Shown here piece by piece: positions 34,644 to 42,889 of a stretch of 64,000 nt of DNA; the first letter of the stretch is position 1, and every line of letters begins with the position of its first letter. Position numbers and translations under genes: made by a program. Location of the stretch: the NCBI RefSeq assembly GCF_002218085.1, contig NZ_BDUC01000004.1, forward strand, positions 589,852 through 653,851, read 5' to 3'. This DNA comes from Tolypothrix sp. NIES-4075. GTDB taxonomy: Bacteria; Cyanobacteriota; Cyanobacteriia; Cyanobacteriales; Nostocaceae. The notes beneath the pieces were generated by a model. The model saw only the letters and a list, made by a program, of their open reading frames with translations. It was not told where the DNA came from and did not search any database.

Positions 34644-35108
34644 ATGCAATCTACCAATGATGTCTCTGCTCAACTTAACAAACCTGTACTGAAAGAAGGT
34701 TCCACAGGTGATGCAGTCAAAGAACTGCAAGAACTTCTCAAAAAATACAATACTTACACGGGTGCGATTGATGGTGCATTTGGTCCAATCACCAAAAAAG
34801 GTGTCATCGCCTTTCAACATCGCGTCTTTCTCAAGGAAGATGGTATTGTTGCCGATAATACTTGGCGGGCATTGTTTAAAGGTGCGCCAGTCGATATGCC
34901 AATTTTGAAAAAAGGCAGCAAAGGCGACTTAGTGGAAACCGTTCAGAATATTCTCAAGTCTAGCAAAGATTATAACGGTGCTATTGACGGTGAATTTGGT
35001 TCTAAGCTAGAACGTTCGGTCAAAGAACTGCAAAAACGCACTGAGTTGCCTCATGATGGCATTGTCGAAGACCGCACTTGGTTCGAGTTAAGCAAAATTC
35101 CCCACTAA
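34644..35108 (+). CDS. protein with two peptidoglycan-binding (PG_binding_1) domains
   Basis: 154 residues. Two repeats at ~13-80 and ~85-150 share VKELQELLKKYNTYTGAIDG / VETVQNILKSSKDYNGAIDG, FG, and DGIV(A/E)D.TW. No signal peptide or membrane segment is visible, odd for a wall-binding module; export may be by another route, or the domain binds something else. TTTGGAGAAAAT precedes the ATG as ribosome binding site. A larger secreted relative is at 61086-62201. Confidence 0.85.
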   Translation: MQSTNDVSAQLNKPVLKEGSTGDAVKELQELLKKYNTYTGAIDGAFGPITKKGVIAFQHRVFLKEDGIVADNTWRALFKGAPVDMPILKKGSKGDLVETVQNILKSSKDYNGAIDGEFGSKLERSVKELQKRTELPHDGIVEDRTWFELSKIPH

Positions 35109-35143
35109 TACCGTTTTACTGTAAGGTTGATACAAATAGACCC

Positions 35144-35195
35144 CAAGGGACAAGGGGACAAGGGGACAATTCTTTCTCCCCATCCCCCCCTCCCC
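35144..35195. repeat. short tandem repeat (GGGACAAGGGGACAAGG and CCCCATCCCC units)
   Basis: Same GGGACAAGG/CTCCCC units as in menC and before ruvB. Confidence 0.85.
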
Positions 35196-35355
35196 TACTT
35201 GCGCGATTCACTGATAAAAATTAAAGAAACTTTATAGAAGTAGTGAAAACACATATTAATATATGTGTCGAAAAACTTTTCCGTAATTGCGGTGGCGATC
35301 GCTGTATCTATTGAGTATTGATAGATAAATACCACTCCTCCTAAAGGGAGATATT

Positions 35356-37353
35356 ATGTCACTGCAATCAGGATTAGATGCCTTTAAACAAGGACGTTAT
35401 CAAGAAGCTATCGAATTATTAGAAGAATTCAGTCGAAATAATTTTGATGAAACTTCTCCAGGCTATTTAAACGCGCAGATGTGGCTGCTGAAAGCGTATC
35501 AAGCCACAGGAGAAATTGAAAAAGCTCGCGACCTGTGTCAGCGGTTAATCAGCAGCGATAATTCAGAAGTACGCACCTGGGCAGAAAAAGCTTACTCTAC
35601 TTTACATCAGCCTGCAAAAACGCCATCTCGCAAAATTGAAAAAAGCGAACGCGCTGCAACTGCGAGTGTCAAATTAGCAATGAAGGGTGTCGGTGGTAGT
35701 TTAGCACTAGCATCTGGTGTCACCCTCACCTTGCTGTTTGGCATGGTGTTCGTTTTAGGTTTAGCCCTGGTATTTATTGTAAACAGCGATGCACCTGTAA
35801 ATGGATTAGCGATCGCTTTAGTTATCACTCTTATTTTCAACCTCGCTGCCTTCTTTCTATCTCCCTTTTTGATGGACTTAACCCAAAGTTGGCTCTACCA
35901 TACTCGTTGGGTAGATTTGGCAGAAGTTGAAAATCTCAGTCCAGAAACAGCCAGAGTAATTCGTCGCGTTTGTCAACAGAAAAAATTAAAAATTCCTCGT
36001 TTGGGAATCATTGACGACGAAAACCCCACGGCTTTTACTTACGGATCATTACCCAACAGTGCCCGCTTAGTCGTCAGTCACGGACTTTTTACTTACTTAG
36101 ATGATGATGAAATTGCTACCGTCTACGCCCACGAATTAGGACACATCGTCCACTGGGATTTTGCGGTAATGACAGTAGCTTCCACCTTAGTGCAAATTTG
36201 CTATTTGATTTACGTGACAGCCAGAAGGCTAGGTCGTGGCGGCGGTGATAGCAAAGTCAAAGATGCGGCACAAGCTGCTGCCCTAGCTGCCTATGTGTTT
36301 TATATCGTCGGTACATACTTAGTACTGTACCTCTCCCGCACGCGAGAATACTTTGCTGACCACTTTGCCGCAGAAACAACCGGCAACCCCAACGGACTTT
36401 CTCGCGCTTTAGTGAAGATAGCCTACGGAATTTTAGAAGAAGGTTCGCGGGCAAAAGAACCCAGCCGCTTAATTGAAGGTACTCGCGCTTTAGGTATTTA
36501 CGATCATAAAGCTGCTGCGTCTACAGGAACCGCCTATCGCATTGCTTCCGATCCGCAAAAAATCGGTCGCGTCTTTCTGTGGGATATGTTTAACCCTTGG
36601 GGCTGGTGGATGGAGTTAAATTCTACTCACCCCTTGACTGGAAAACGAGTCCGCGCTCTAAGCACCTATGCAGAACAGCTTGGTTTAGCAACTGAATTCG
36701 ACATGGGACGAGTTATTGGCGAAGGCAAAACTCTGAATAAAAGTAAGCTTTATGGCAGCTTCTTCCTAGATGTTATCCTGTACGGTGCCGAAACCATTGG
36801 GTTTGTCGCCGGCTTAATTATCGGCGCTATCTTGTGGTCAAGTTCACAAAACCCAGGTTTGATGCTGGGTGTACCACTCATCGGCTTAGGTGTAGGAGTG
36901 GTAATCAAAGCCTTTATTATGTTCCCCAGCTACAGCCAAGCGCCAGAAACCGACGTTCTCACTTTGATGTCAGACCCTTATGCTAGTCCGTTACGTGGAA
37001 GACCTGCGAAACTGCAAGGTACACTAATTGGTCGTGGTGACTCCGGTTATAAATTTGGTTCTGACTTGAAAATTCAAGACCGCAGCGGAATGCTTTATTT
37101 GCATTATGCTTCGCGTTTTGGTCCGATTGGTAATTTTCTGTTTGGAATGAAACGAGTTGAAAGTTTGATTGGTGAATCAGTTGGGGCTGTAGGTTGGTTC
37201 CGCCGAGGTGTCGCACCGTGGATGGATTTGAGTCAACTCAATAGTGAAAGCGGCACTCTTGTCAACAGTTACCATCGTTTTTGGTCATTCGTCCTCGGTG
37301 GCGGATCGATTATCCTAGGAGTGGTCATTACATTGTTTATGACCGGCAGATAG
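35356..37353 (+). CDS. M48-family membrane metallopeptidase with N-terminal TPRs
   Basis: 665 residues. TPR-like helices span ~1-85 (GLDAFKQGRYQEAIELLEE, WLLKAYQATGEIEKARDLC). Two transmembrane helices span ~112-178. A peptidase M48 domain has zinc motif HELGH at 259-263 and the third ligand in REYFADHFAAE; two more hydrophobic segments lie at ~475-525. The C-terminal ~130 residues are an extra domain. Ste24/HtpX-like proteases handle membrane protein quality control. AAAGGGAG precedes the ATG. Confidence 0.9.
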   Translation: MSLQSGLDAFKQGRYQEAIELLEEFSRNNFDETSPGYLNAQMWLLKAYQATGEIEKARDLCQRLISSDNSEVRTWAEKAYSTLHQPAKTPSRKIEKSERAATASVKLAMKGVGGSLALASGVTLTLLFGMVFVLGLALVFIVNSDAPVNGLAIALVITLIFNLAAFFLSPFLMDLTQSWLYHTRWVDLAEVENLSPETARVIRRVCQQKKLKIPRLGIIDDENPTAFTYGSLPNSARLVVSHGLFTYLDDDEIATVYAHELGHIVHWDFAVMTVASTLVQICYLIYVTARRLGRGGGDSKVKDAAQAAALAAYVFYIVGTYLVLYLSRTREYFADHFAAETTGNPNGLSRALVKIAYGILEEGSRAKEPSRLIEGTRALGIYDHKAAASTGTAYRIASDPQKIGRVFLWDMFNPWGWWMELNSTHPLTGKRVRALSTYAEQLGLATEFDMGRVIGEGKTLNKSKLYGSFFLDVILYGAETIGFVAGLIIGAILWSSSQNPGLMLGVPLIGLGVGVVIKAFIMFPSYSQAPETDVLTLMSDPYASPLRGRPAKLQGTLIGRGDSGYKFGSDLKIQDRSGMLYLHYASRFGPIGNFLFGMKRVESLIGESVGAVGWFRRGVAPWMDLSQLNSESGTLVNSYHRFWSFVLGGGSIILGVVITLFMTGR

Positions 37354-37402
37354 CTAAACTTTAGCTTGCTGTCAGAGCATTTCTAATTTATCCAAGCTGT
37401 AG

Positions 37403-37438
37403 AAAGGAGGTGGTGAGTAGCGGGTACTGCCTCCTTTT
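37403..37438 (+). terminator. intrinsic terminator after the M48 gene
   Basis: Arms AAAGGAGG / CCTCCTTTT around a 19-base loop, followed by TTATTG, 50 bases after the stop. Confidence 0.6.
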
Positions 37439-38052
37439 ATTGTGTGGATTAAAGATTAAAAAAGAAGGGCTAGAGCCGCTTACTACAATTCAAGTTTTTT
37501 TATATATTTTTCTGTAAATAGAATCGAAAAATTAGATAAAGAAATTAGAAAATGTGCTGTATGTGAACAAACATAATTAATAGATTTAAGCCATTTTTTA
37601 TCAAAACTTAAGGAGAACCTGATGGTTACAGCTAGCGTACCAGAAAAACAGGTCAAAATTGGTCCCACGCAACTGTTGATTAACAATGAGTGGGTCAATA
37701 GTGTCAGCGATCGCCGATTTGAAACGATTAACCCGACTACCGGCGAGACTATCTGCGAAGTTGCAGAAGCAGATGCAGCGGATGTAGATAAGGCAGTGCA
37801 AGCAGCTCGTAATGCTTTCACCAGTGGGGAATGGTCAAAAATTTCCGCCACCCGTCGCGGAGAGTTACTTTACAAGCTGGCTGATTTAATTGAGCAGAAT
37901 ATCGACGAGTTGGCACGGTTGGAAACTCTCGACAACGGCAAACCGCTGAGTGATTCTTTGAATGCTGACAAAGAAGAACACGAAAAGCTGACAAGCTCAG
38001 TAGGCTTTAGCCCTGAGTAGAAGCGAACGGCGGTTTTAACCGCCTTGAATAT

Positions 38053-38454
38053 TTAACCGTGATGAGGGTCTTCAATATATTTTTTGATTACTTCGCTACT
38101 AACATTTCCTGCACTACTAACAAAATAACTTCTAGACCATAAGCTAGGCAATTTAAGCAAGGAAGGAAATTCTTTTCTTAAATAAAAGCTAGACCTGCCT
38201 TTAAAAGCCTTAATTACTAGATGTGGAGCGTCAGTAGGAGTAACGCCAATAAATAAATGGATGTGGTCTGGCGCTATCTCTAAGGCTAGGATATCCCAAC
38301 CTTTTTCATTTGCGAGTGTATGAAATATCTCCTTAGCACGTCTGGCAATATCTCCCACTAGTACTTTTTTGCGTCGCTTAGGACACCAGACAAAATGCAA
38401 ATTCAGTAAGTATTTATGATGATTGCCACTTTTATACTCAGATAATTTCAGCAT
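38053..38454 (-). CDS. tnpA: IS200/IS605 transposase TnpA (Y1 HUH)
   Basis: 133 residues, full length. The HUH metal motif is DHIHLF (His64, His66) and the nucleophile Tyr126 lies in EVIKKYIED. Cuts and joins single-stranded transposon ends. Divergent from tnpB with 90 bases between. The protein appears intact, so the element could still be mobile. Confidence 0.93.
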   Translation of the reverse strand: MLKLSEYKSGNHHKYLLNLHFVWCPKRRKKVLVGDIARRAKEIFHTLANEKGWDILALEIAPDHIHLFIGVTPTDAPHLVIKAFKGRSSFYLRKEFPSLLKLPSLWSRSYFVSSAGNVSSEVIKKYIEDPHHG

Positions 38455-38544
38455 AATTTTGTCGTTTTATTTCTAGATAGCAACACATTTCTATATTAAT
38501 ATGGTATTGTTGGTATAACCAAAGAAAACGACAAAGAGGTTTAA

Positions 38545-39825
38545 GTGTTTGGTTGTCAGCAAGTATTAATAAAGATCGATAAAAGTCTTGAGGCTATTTT
38601 AAAATTTGTGTGTGAGGAATCCGCTAAACTCAGCAACTGCGGCACTTACTACGCAAGGCAACTTTATTTTAAAACTGGAAAAATACCCAGTAAATACGAT
38701 TTGCACAAACTGTTTAAAAACAATTCACACTTTCAAGCAATGTACTCTCATGTTGCTCAACAGTGCCTAACAACAGTTGCAGAATCATTCAAGTCTTACA
38801 TCGGGTTATTAAAAGCGGTTAAAAAAGGAACTGTAAACCAACGTCCTAAGCTTCCTGGATATCGCAAAGGCGGTTTAGTTTTGGCTACTTTCCCTGGTGC
38901 TGATGTCAAACTAAAGGATGGTTTGTTGCGTTTTCCTCTAGGTAGTAAAGTTAAAATTTGGTTTGGTTTAGATGCGTTTTACTTGCCAATGCCATCTAAT
39001 TTAAATTATGCAGACATTAGAGAAATAAGAATTTTACCAAGAAACCAATGCTTTTATGCTGAGTTTGTCTACAAAATGAATGATGTTGAGCAAGCACCAG
39101 TAAAGCGCAAGAATGTCTTGGGCATCGACCCAGGCATCAATAATTGGTTAACTTGCGTGTCTAATGTTGGTACTAGTTTTATTATTGATGGCAAACATTT
39201 AAAATCAATGAACCAGTACTATAATAAGCGCGTTTCTACCCTAAAAGAGAATAGACCACAAGGCTTTTGGTCTAAGCAGCTCGCTCATGTTGCTGAAAAA
39301 AGAAACAGACAAGTCCGAGATGGAGTAAACAAAGCAGCCCGTAAAGTTATTCGGCATTGCCTTGAAAATAAAATTGGTGTTGTTGTTTTTGGGTGGAATA
39401 AAAATCAACGTCAAAACATTAATTTAGGAACTAAAACCAATCAAAAATTTGTTCAAATCCCTACAGCGCGACTCAAAGATAGAATTGCTAAATTGTGCGA
39501 ATACTACGGGATTGAATTTGTAGAAACAGAAGAATCATATACTTCAAAATCATCATTTATTGATAACGACTTGCTACCTACTTTCGGCGCAAAACCTGAA
39601 GGGTGGCAACCATCGGGAAAACGGGTTAATCGCGGGTTGTACAAAACGGCAAAAGATTATAAAATCAATGCCGATTGCAATGGAAGTGCGAACATCATTC
39701 GTAAAGTAGCGATGAAATTAGGACTAGTTCTTAATGTAATCAGTAGGGTGCAATTGTCAGCGCCATTGAAAATCCGCTTATGGGAAATTCAAGAATCCCC
39801 GAACTTTTTAATTAAACGAGCGTAA
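38545..39825 (+). CDS. tnpB: RNA-guided nuclease TnpB (IS605 OrfB), no visible zinc finger
   Basis: 426 residues, GTG start with AAAGAGG upstream. RuvC-like catalytic residues are Asp ~195 in GIDPGINNW, Glu ~326 in EFVETEESYTSKSS and Asp ~376 in KINADCNGSANI. The CxxC pairs usual between the second and third motifs (as in TSKTCS..CG) are absent; SSFIDNDLLPTFG stands there instead. TnpB uses a guide RNA made from the element's right end to cut target DNA and help the IS persist. The frame is intact. Confidence 0.92.
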   Translation: MFGCQQVLIKIDKSLEAILKFVCEESAKLSNCGTYYARQLYFKTGKIPSKYDLHKLFKNNSHFQAMYSHVAQQCLTTVAESFKSYIGLLKAVKKGTVNQRPKLPGYRKGGLVLATFPGADVKLKDGLLRFPLGSKVKIWFGLDAFYLPMPSNLNYADIREIRILPRNQCFYAEFVYKMNDVEQAPVKRKNVLGIDPGINNWLTCVSNVGTSFIIDGKHLKSMNQYYNKRVSTLKENRPQGFWSKQLAHVAEKRNRQVRDGVNKAARKVIRHCLENKIGVVVFGWNKNQRQNINLGTKTNQKFVQIPTARLKDRIAKLCEYYGIEFVETEESYTSKSSFIDNDLLPTFGAKPEGWQPSGKRVNRGLYKTAKDYKINADCNGSANIIRKVAMKLGLVLNVISRVQLSAPLKIRLWEIQESPNFLIKRA

Positions 39826-39855
39826 GCGAAGTTTAATTAGTTCGGGGAGTGTCAA
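39797..39855 (+). ncRNA. right-end hairpin, probable 3' part of the TnpB guide RNA (omega/reRNA)
   Basis: Stem CCCCGAAC ... TTAATTAAAC / GTTTAATTAG ... TTCGGGG with a small internal mismatch, overlapping the tnpB 3' end and reaching the transposon boundary. In studied IS200/IS605 elements this region is the guide RNA scaffold and the flanking host bases are the guide; here the guide would start at about 39856 in ALDH sequence (GAAGTAATTCAACGGG). Boundary exact to a few bases only. Confidence 0.5.
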
Positions 39856-40111
39856 GAAGTAATTCAACGGGCAAATAATACGATATACGGCTTGGCAGCA
39901 GCGGTGTGGACAAAGGATATCACCAAAGCTCATGCGATCGCTAACAAAGTTCGAGCAGGCACGGTTTGGGTAAATTGCTACGACGTATTCGATGCTGCTG
40001 CACCCTTCGGTGGATTTAAGCAATCCGGAATGGGTCGCGAACTCGGCGAGTATGGCTTGCAGCAATACACCGAAGTTAAGACCGTCACAATCAAATTATA
40101 AAAACGTCCGC

Positions 40112-40951
40112 TTAACGCTCTTGTGCAAGTTTAGCTTTAGCTTGTTGCCAAAGTGTTTCTAACTCATCCAAAGTGTAATTGGAAAGGGGGCGTTCAGCAA
40201 ACGCCTCCATTTTTTGCAACCGTTGAATAAATCGCAGATTTGTACCTTGCAAAGCTTCTGACGGGTCAAGATTATTCCATCGCGCAAGCTGAATAATCGA
40301 AAATAGTAAATCGCCTAATTCCGCTTGTTGTTCTGCTGGTGTTTCCTCTTCTAAAGCTTGTTCAAATTCCCCTAACTCCTCATGAAACTTTGCCCAGACA
40401 CCATCAATATTTTCCCACTCAAACCCAGTCGCAGCCGCTTTTTGGGAAATCTTCATTGCTGCTATCATCGGGGGAAGAGTTTTAGCATAGCGACTGAGTT
40501 TAGCACTAAGTTTTTTATTATCAGGAGAATCGCCTTTTTCTTCAGCTTTGATTTGTTCCCAATTTTGCCGCACTTCATCAATAGACGCGACATGTCGCGT
40601 CTCTACATCATCACTAAATACATGCGGATGACGGCGAATCAATTTTTGGGAAATGCCTTGAGCGATTTCTTTCAGGGAAAATTGTTGATATTCGCTAGCA
40701 ATTTGCGCTTGCAATACTACCTGTAAAAGTAAATCTCCCAGTTCTTCAGCGATCGCATTCTTATCCCCACTTTTAATGGCGTCTACCACTTCATAAGCTT
40801 CTTCAATCACATATGGTGTCAGCGTTTCGGGAGTTTGCGCCAAATCCCACGGACAACCACCCTCAGGATTACGCAACTTTGCCACCACATCAATTAACTC
40901 TTGTAACGCCGTCAACGTCTCAGCATTCCTTAGATTTTGATTCAATTCCAT
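40112..40951 (-). CDS. mazG: nucleoside triphosphate pyrophosphohydrolase MazG
   Basis: 279 residues with two MazG folds. The first has CPWDLAQTPETL, EEAYEVVDAI and EELGDLLLQVVL; the second has EELGEFEQAL and AELGDLLFSII. Hydrolyses NTPs to NMP and pyrophosphate. Between RHPHVFSDD and DEVRQNWEQIK sits ETRHVAS(I), translated from a GTAGAGACGCGAC / GTCGCGTCT palindrome (40583-40606), an in-frame repeat insert in the linker after the first domain. Confidence 0.93.
   Translation of the reverse strand: MELNQNLRNAETLTALQELIDVVAKLRNPEGGCPWDLAQTPETLTPYVIEEAYEVVDAIKSGDKNAIAEELGDLLLQVVLQAQIASEYQQFSLKEIAQGISQKLIRRHPHVFSDDVETRHVASIDEVRQNWEQIKAEEKGDSPDNKKLSAKLSRYAKTLPPMIAAMKISQKAAATGFEWENIDGVWAKFHEELGEFEQALEEETPAEQQAELGDLLFSIIQLARWNNLDPSEALQGTNLRFIQRLQKMEAFAERPLSNYTLDELETLWQQAKAKLAQER
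40583..40606. repeat. GTAGAGACG-family palindrome inside mazG
   Basis: AGACGCGACATGTCGCGTCT, perfectly palindromic, with CTAC following; same family as 426-454 and 34364-34393. Confidence 0.8.
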
Positions 40952-41009
40952 AAATAAACTCAGCGTCCCTCTGCGTTTTCCTTAGCGTCCCTCTGCGTTT
41001 CAAAACTAA

Positions 41010-41624
41010 CTATTGTCGCTTTTGACTTTTCCGCCTTGGCTTCGCTACCGTCACCCGACGCTTACCGCGACTCGGTTTAGGTTTCTTCATTTTCGCACGC
41101 GGCAGCAAACCTTGAACCCCTTGCTTTTGATAACGCTTGTAAGCTGAACCGCCCCAATCGCTGAGAGAATGACTCATAGCACCGAGTTCCAGCCCCAAAA
41201 ATAGTGCTAGAAATTCGGTAGAGTAAGAAGAAAGCGATCGCCCTACATTTTTACTTATATCTTGCCAATTCAAAGTTATATTTCCCAGCTTTGCACCAAC
41301 CACCAAACCGAAAATTGACAAGATAAACAGCAAAGTCGTTAGATAAAGCACCCGCAACGTTGTGCCGATTATCGGACCGTGAGAGAAAAAAGAACGATGA
41401 CGCAAACGTTTTTGATAAGGTAGCCAAATCCAGCGTAACCAACCCCAGCGCTGAAATTGACGCGAGTAAATATCTAAATCGGGACCAAACATCAGCCCAC
41501 CGAACATAAACCCACCAGCAACCAATAAAGTCAAGTTGCCGTTGCGAGTTTGCCAAAAGGCGATCGCAACCACAAACGGTAAAGCCCATAAAGTAATGCG
41601 ATCGTGCGTCCGTCCAGAGGGCAT
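41010..41624 (-). CDS. DUF2227 family putative metal-binding membrane protein
   Basis: 204 residues. N-terminal MPSGRTHDRITLWALPFV with His/Asp, GPDLDIYS and RHRSFFSHGPIIGT, and later ELGAMSHSLSDW are the conserved potential metal ligands of DUF2227 (related to the YdjM/metal-dependent hydrolase membrane fold). Three to four transmembrane segments; a highly basic tail (GKRRVTVAKPRRKSQKRQ). Function unknown. Confidence 0.82.
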   Translation of the reverse strand: MPSGRTHDRITLWALPFVVAIAFWQTRNGNLTLLVAGGFMFGGLMFGPDLDIYSRQFQRWGWLRWIWLPYQKRLRHRSFFSHGPIIGTTLRVLYLTTLLFILSIFGLVVGAKLGNITLNWQDISKNVGRSLSSYSTEFLALFLGLELGAMSHSLSDWGGSAYKRYQKQGVQGLLPRAKMKKPKPSRGKRRVTVAKPRRKSQKRQ

Positions 41625-41725
41625 AGGGATTTTGGATTTGCGATGAAAAAATCCGCAAAATATTTCTCAAAAATAGTAGCGCGATTTGGAATAGTTTGCT
41701 ATAGTTTGTAAATGTGAGTTCAAAC

Positions 41726-41798
<73 letters not shown>

Positions 41799-41821
41799 TT
41801 TTTAATTTTGGTTAAATGAAA

Positions 41822-41851
41822 AAAAGCATCAAGTCACCCTTGATGCTTTTT
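41822..41851 (+). terminator. intrinsic terminator of tRNA-Val(TAC)
   Basis: Perfect arms AGCATCAAG / CTTGATGCT around TCACC followed by TTTTTGTT, 24 bases after the tRNA. Confidence 0.88.
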
Positions 41852-42036
41852 GTTGTATCATTACATGATTTTGGCTTGGTACTGTTGATTTTCAAAATCG
41901 GCATTTTAAGACGATTTTAAAGGATAGCACATCTTTAATGTGTGAGTGCTGCGGACTTATTTACGTATGTATTAGTATTTAAAACCATAGCAGGTTTGTG
42001 TTTTTTTGGTTTTGTCCGAAATTTTTGTTCTTATCA

Positions 42037-42207
42037 TCATTGCTTCGTATCTGGTCTGTTTTCCGTTTCTGCATTAATATTTTTTGGTGGCTTTGGTGGC
42101 TTTGGTGGCTTCTTAGGTGCTCCTTGATCCGTAGTTGGATCCCCAATTCTTTCTAGCTTTTTAGATCCTAATTCTTTAAAGTTCTTTTCATTCTCATTAT
42201 TTTCCAT
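42037..42207 (-). CDS. 56-residue proline-rich small protein, unknown function
   Basis: ATG at 42207, preceded on the minus strand by CAGGAGGAGAATC, an almost ideal ribosome binding site at five bases. Very hydrophilic: acidic/basic start MENNENEKNFKELGSKKLER, IGDPTTDQG, then a tandem KPPKPPKPPK block and an acidic tail ending DTKQ. No signal peptide or Cys. Peptides of this size with a charged leader could be substrates for modification, but no modifying enzyme is adjacent and no family is recognised. Chosen over an overlapping plus-strand frame because of its ribosome binding site. Confidence 0.6.
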   Translation of the reverse strand: MENNENEKNFKELGSKKLERIGDPTTDQGAPKKPPKPPKPPKNINAETENRPDTKQ

Positions 42208-42889
42208 GATTCTCCTCCTGATGTTTTTTTAACTTAAGATAGATGACGAGAATTGTTCTGAAAAATAGCCCATTGAAGAAATTAGGACTTACGCATTGAC
42301 AAAAACTTGATTATGTCAAGTGTCCCTACTTCTCTACAAACGGAAGTTAAGCTGAAAAAGCTTTCCTTCTTTGTTGTTAATAGGTGTCAGCCAAATCAAA
42401 TTATGCACTTTGGGCAAAGTTCTTTGGCTGATATCTTGCACCATTCTCATTAGGCATCGTAACCCGCCAAGGACTAGAAGTCCCTGTCTAACAGCGCTCA
42501 TTCCTCTGAAAGAGGACTCAAAACCATGCTAGTCCTCTTTCAGAGGACTTATGCTATAAGCTGTGGAATTTAAATTCCGGGTAGGATTGTCAGCTAATTG
42601 AGACTGGCGCAAGATGTCATAATATCAAGTCCGGATAATTAGTTATGATTCCCTTATTCCGTTGCACCCCACCCCTTAATCCCCTCCCCGCAAGCGGGGA
42701 GGGGAGACAAAGCACAGCTTTGGCGGGGTGGGGTTCTTGTACCTCACGTATAGTGAGAAACGCTATATAGCGGTTCCCATTCAGATGCGGTATAACATTA
42801 TATTGCGAGGTGTAGGGGCACGGCAGTGCCGTGCCCCTACGGGTGTACCTCATGGAAACGAGAACCGCTATATAAGTCCGAGAAATAAT
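42208..42889. repeat. gene-free region built of palindromic repeats
   Basis: In order: TAGGACTTACGCATTG-type repeat near 42284 (common at cyanobacterial IS edges); a perfect 16-base-arm inverted repeat 42503-42546 (CCTCTGAAAGAGGACT / AGTCCTCTTTCAGAGG); a nested palindrome 42663-42733 (outer CACCCCACCCC / GGGGTGGGG, inner CCCTCCCCG / CGGGGAGGGG); and a third element at 42764-42874. The last has 13-base arms TATATAGCGGTTC / GAACCGCTATATA enclosing the palindrome GTAGGGGCACGGCA / TGCCGTGCCCCTAC (42812-42840). No gene seen. Confidence 0.8.

Larger units (their letters stand above)
37970..39855. mobile_element. IS200/IS605-family insertion sequence (divergent tnpA-tnpB)
   Basis: About 1.9 kb, ends set by where ALDH homology stops and resumes. 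The left end has hairpins at 37996-38017 (CTCAG ... CTGAG with inner GGCT/AGCC) and 38029-38044 (GGCGG/CCGCC). The right end has the long hairpin 39797-39847. No terminal inverted repeats or target duplication, as expected for single-strand HUH transposition. Confidence 0.88.
37622..40101 (+). pseudogene. aldehyde dehydrogenase interrupted and partly deleted by an IS200/IS605 element
   Basis: The N-terminal part (37622-37969, ~116 residues) reads LLINNEWVNSVSDRRFETIN to LETLDNGKPLSDSLNAD. The C-terminal part (39856-40101) reads EVIQRANNTIYGLAAAVWTK to RAGTVWVNCYDVFDAAAPFG and KQSGMGRELGEYGLQQYTEV. About 290 middle residues, including the catalytic Cys, general-base Glu and most of the NAD fold, are missing, and the IS lies in the gap. 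The gene cannot make an active enzyme. The parent was a NAD(P)-dependent ALDH of betaine/retinal-dehydrogenase type. Confidence 0.9.

Noticed and set aside
37622..38020. Short intact aldehyde dehydrogenase-like protein
   Set aside because: The frame ends inside the IS left end (DKEEHEKLTSSVGFSPE), so it is the truncated N-terminus of a broken gene.
41942..42127. 60-codon plus-strand frame rich in GGFGGFGG
   Set aside because: Antisense to the proline-rich ORF, which has an excellent ribosome binding site; the glycine run is just the complement of the KPP repeat.
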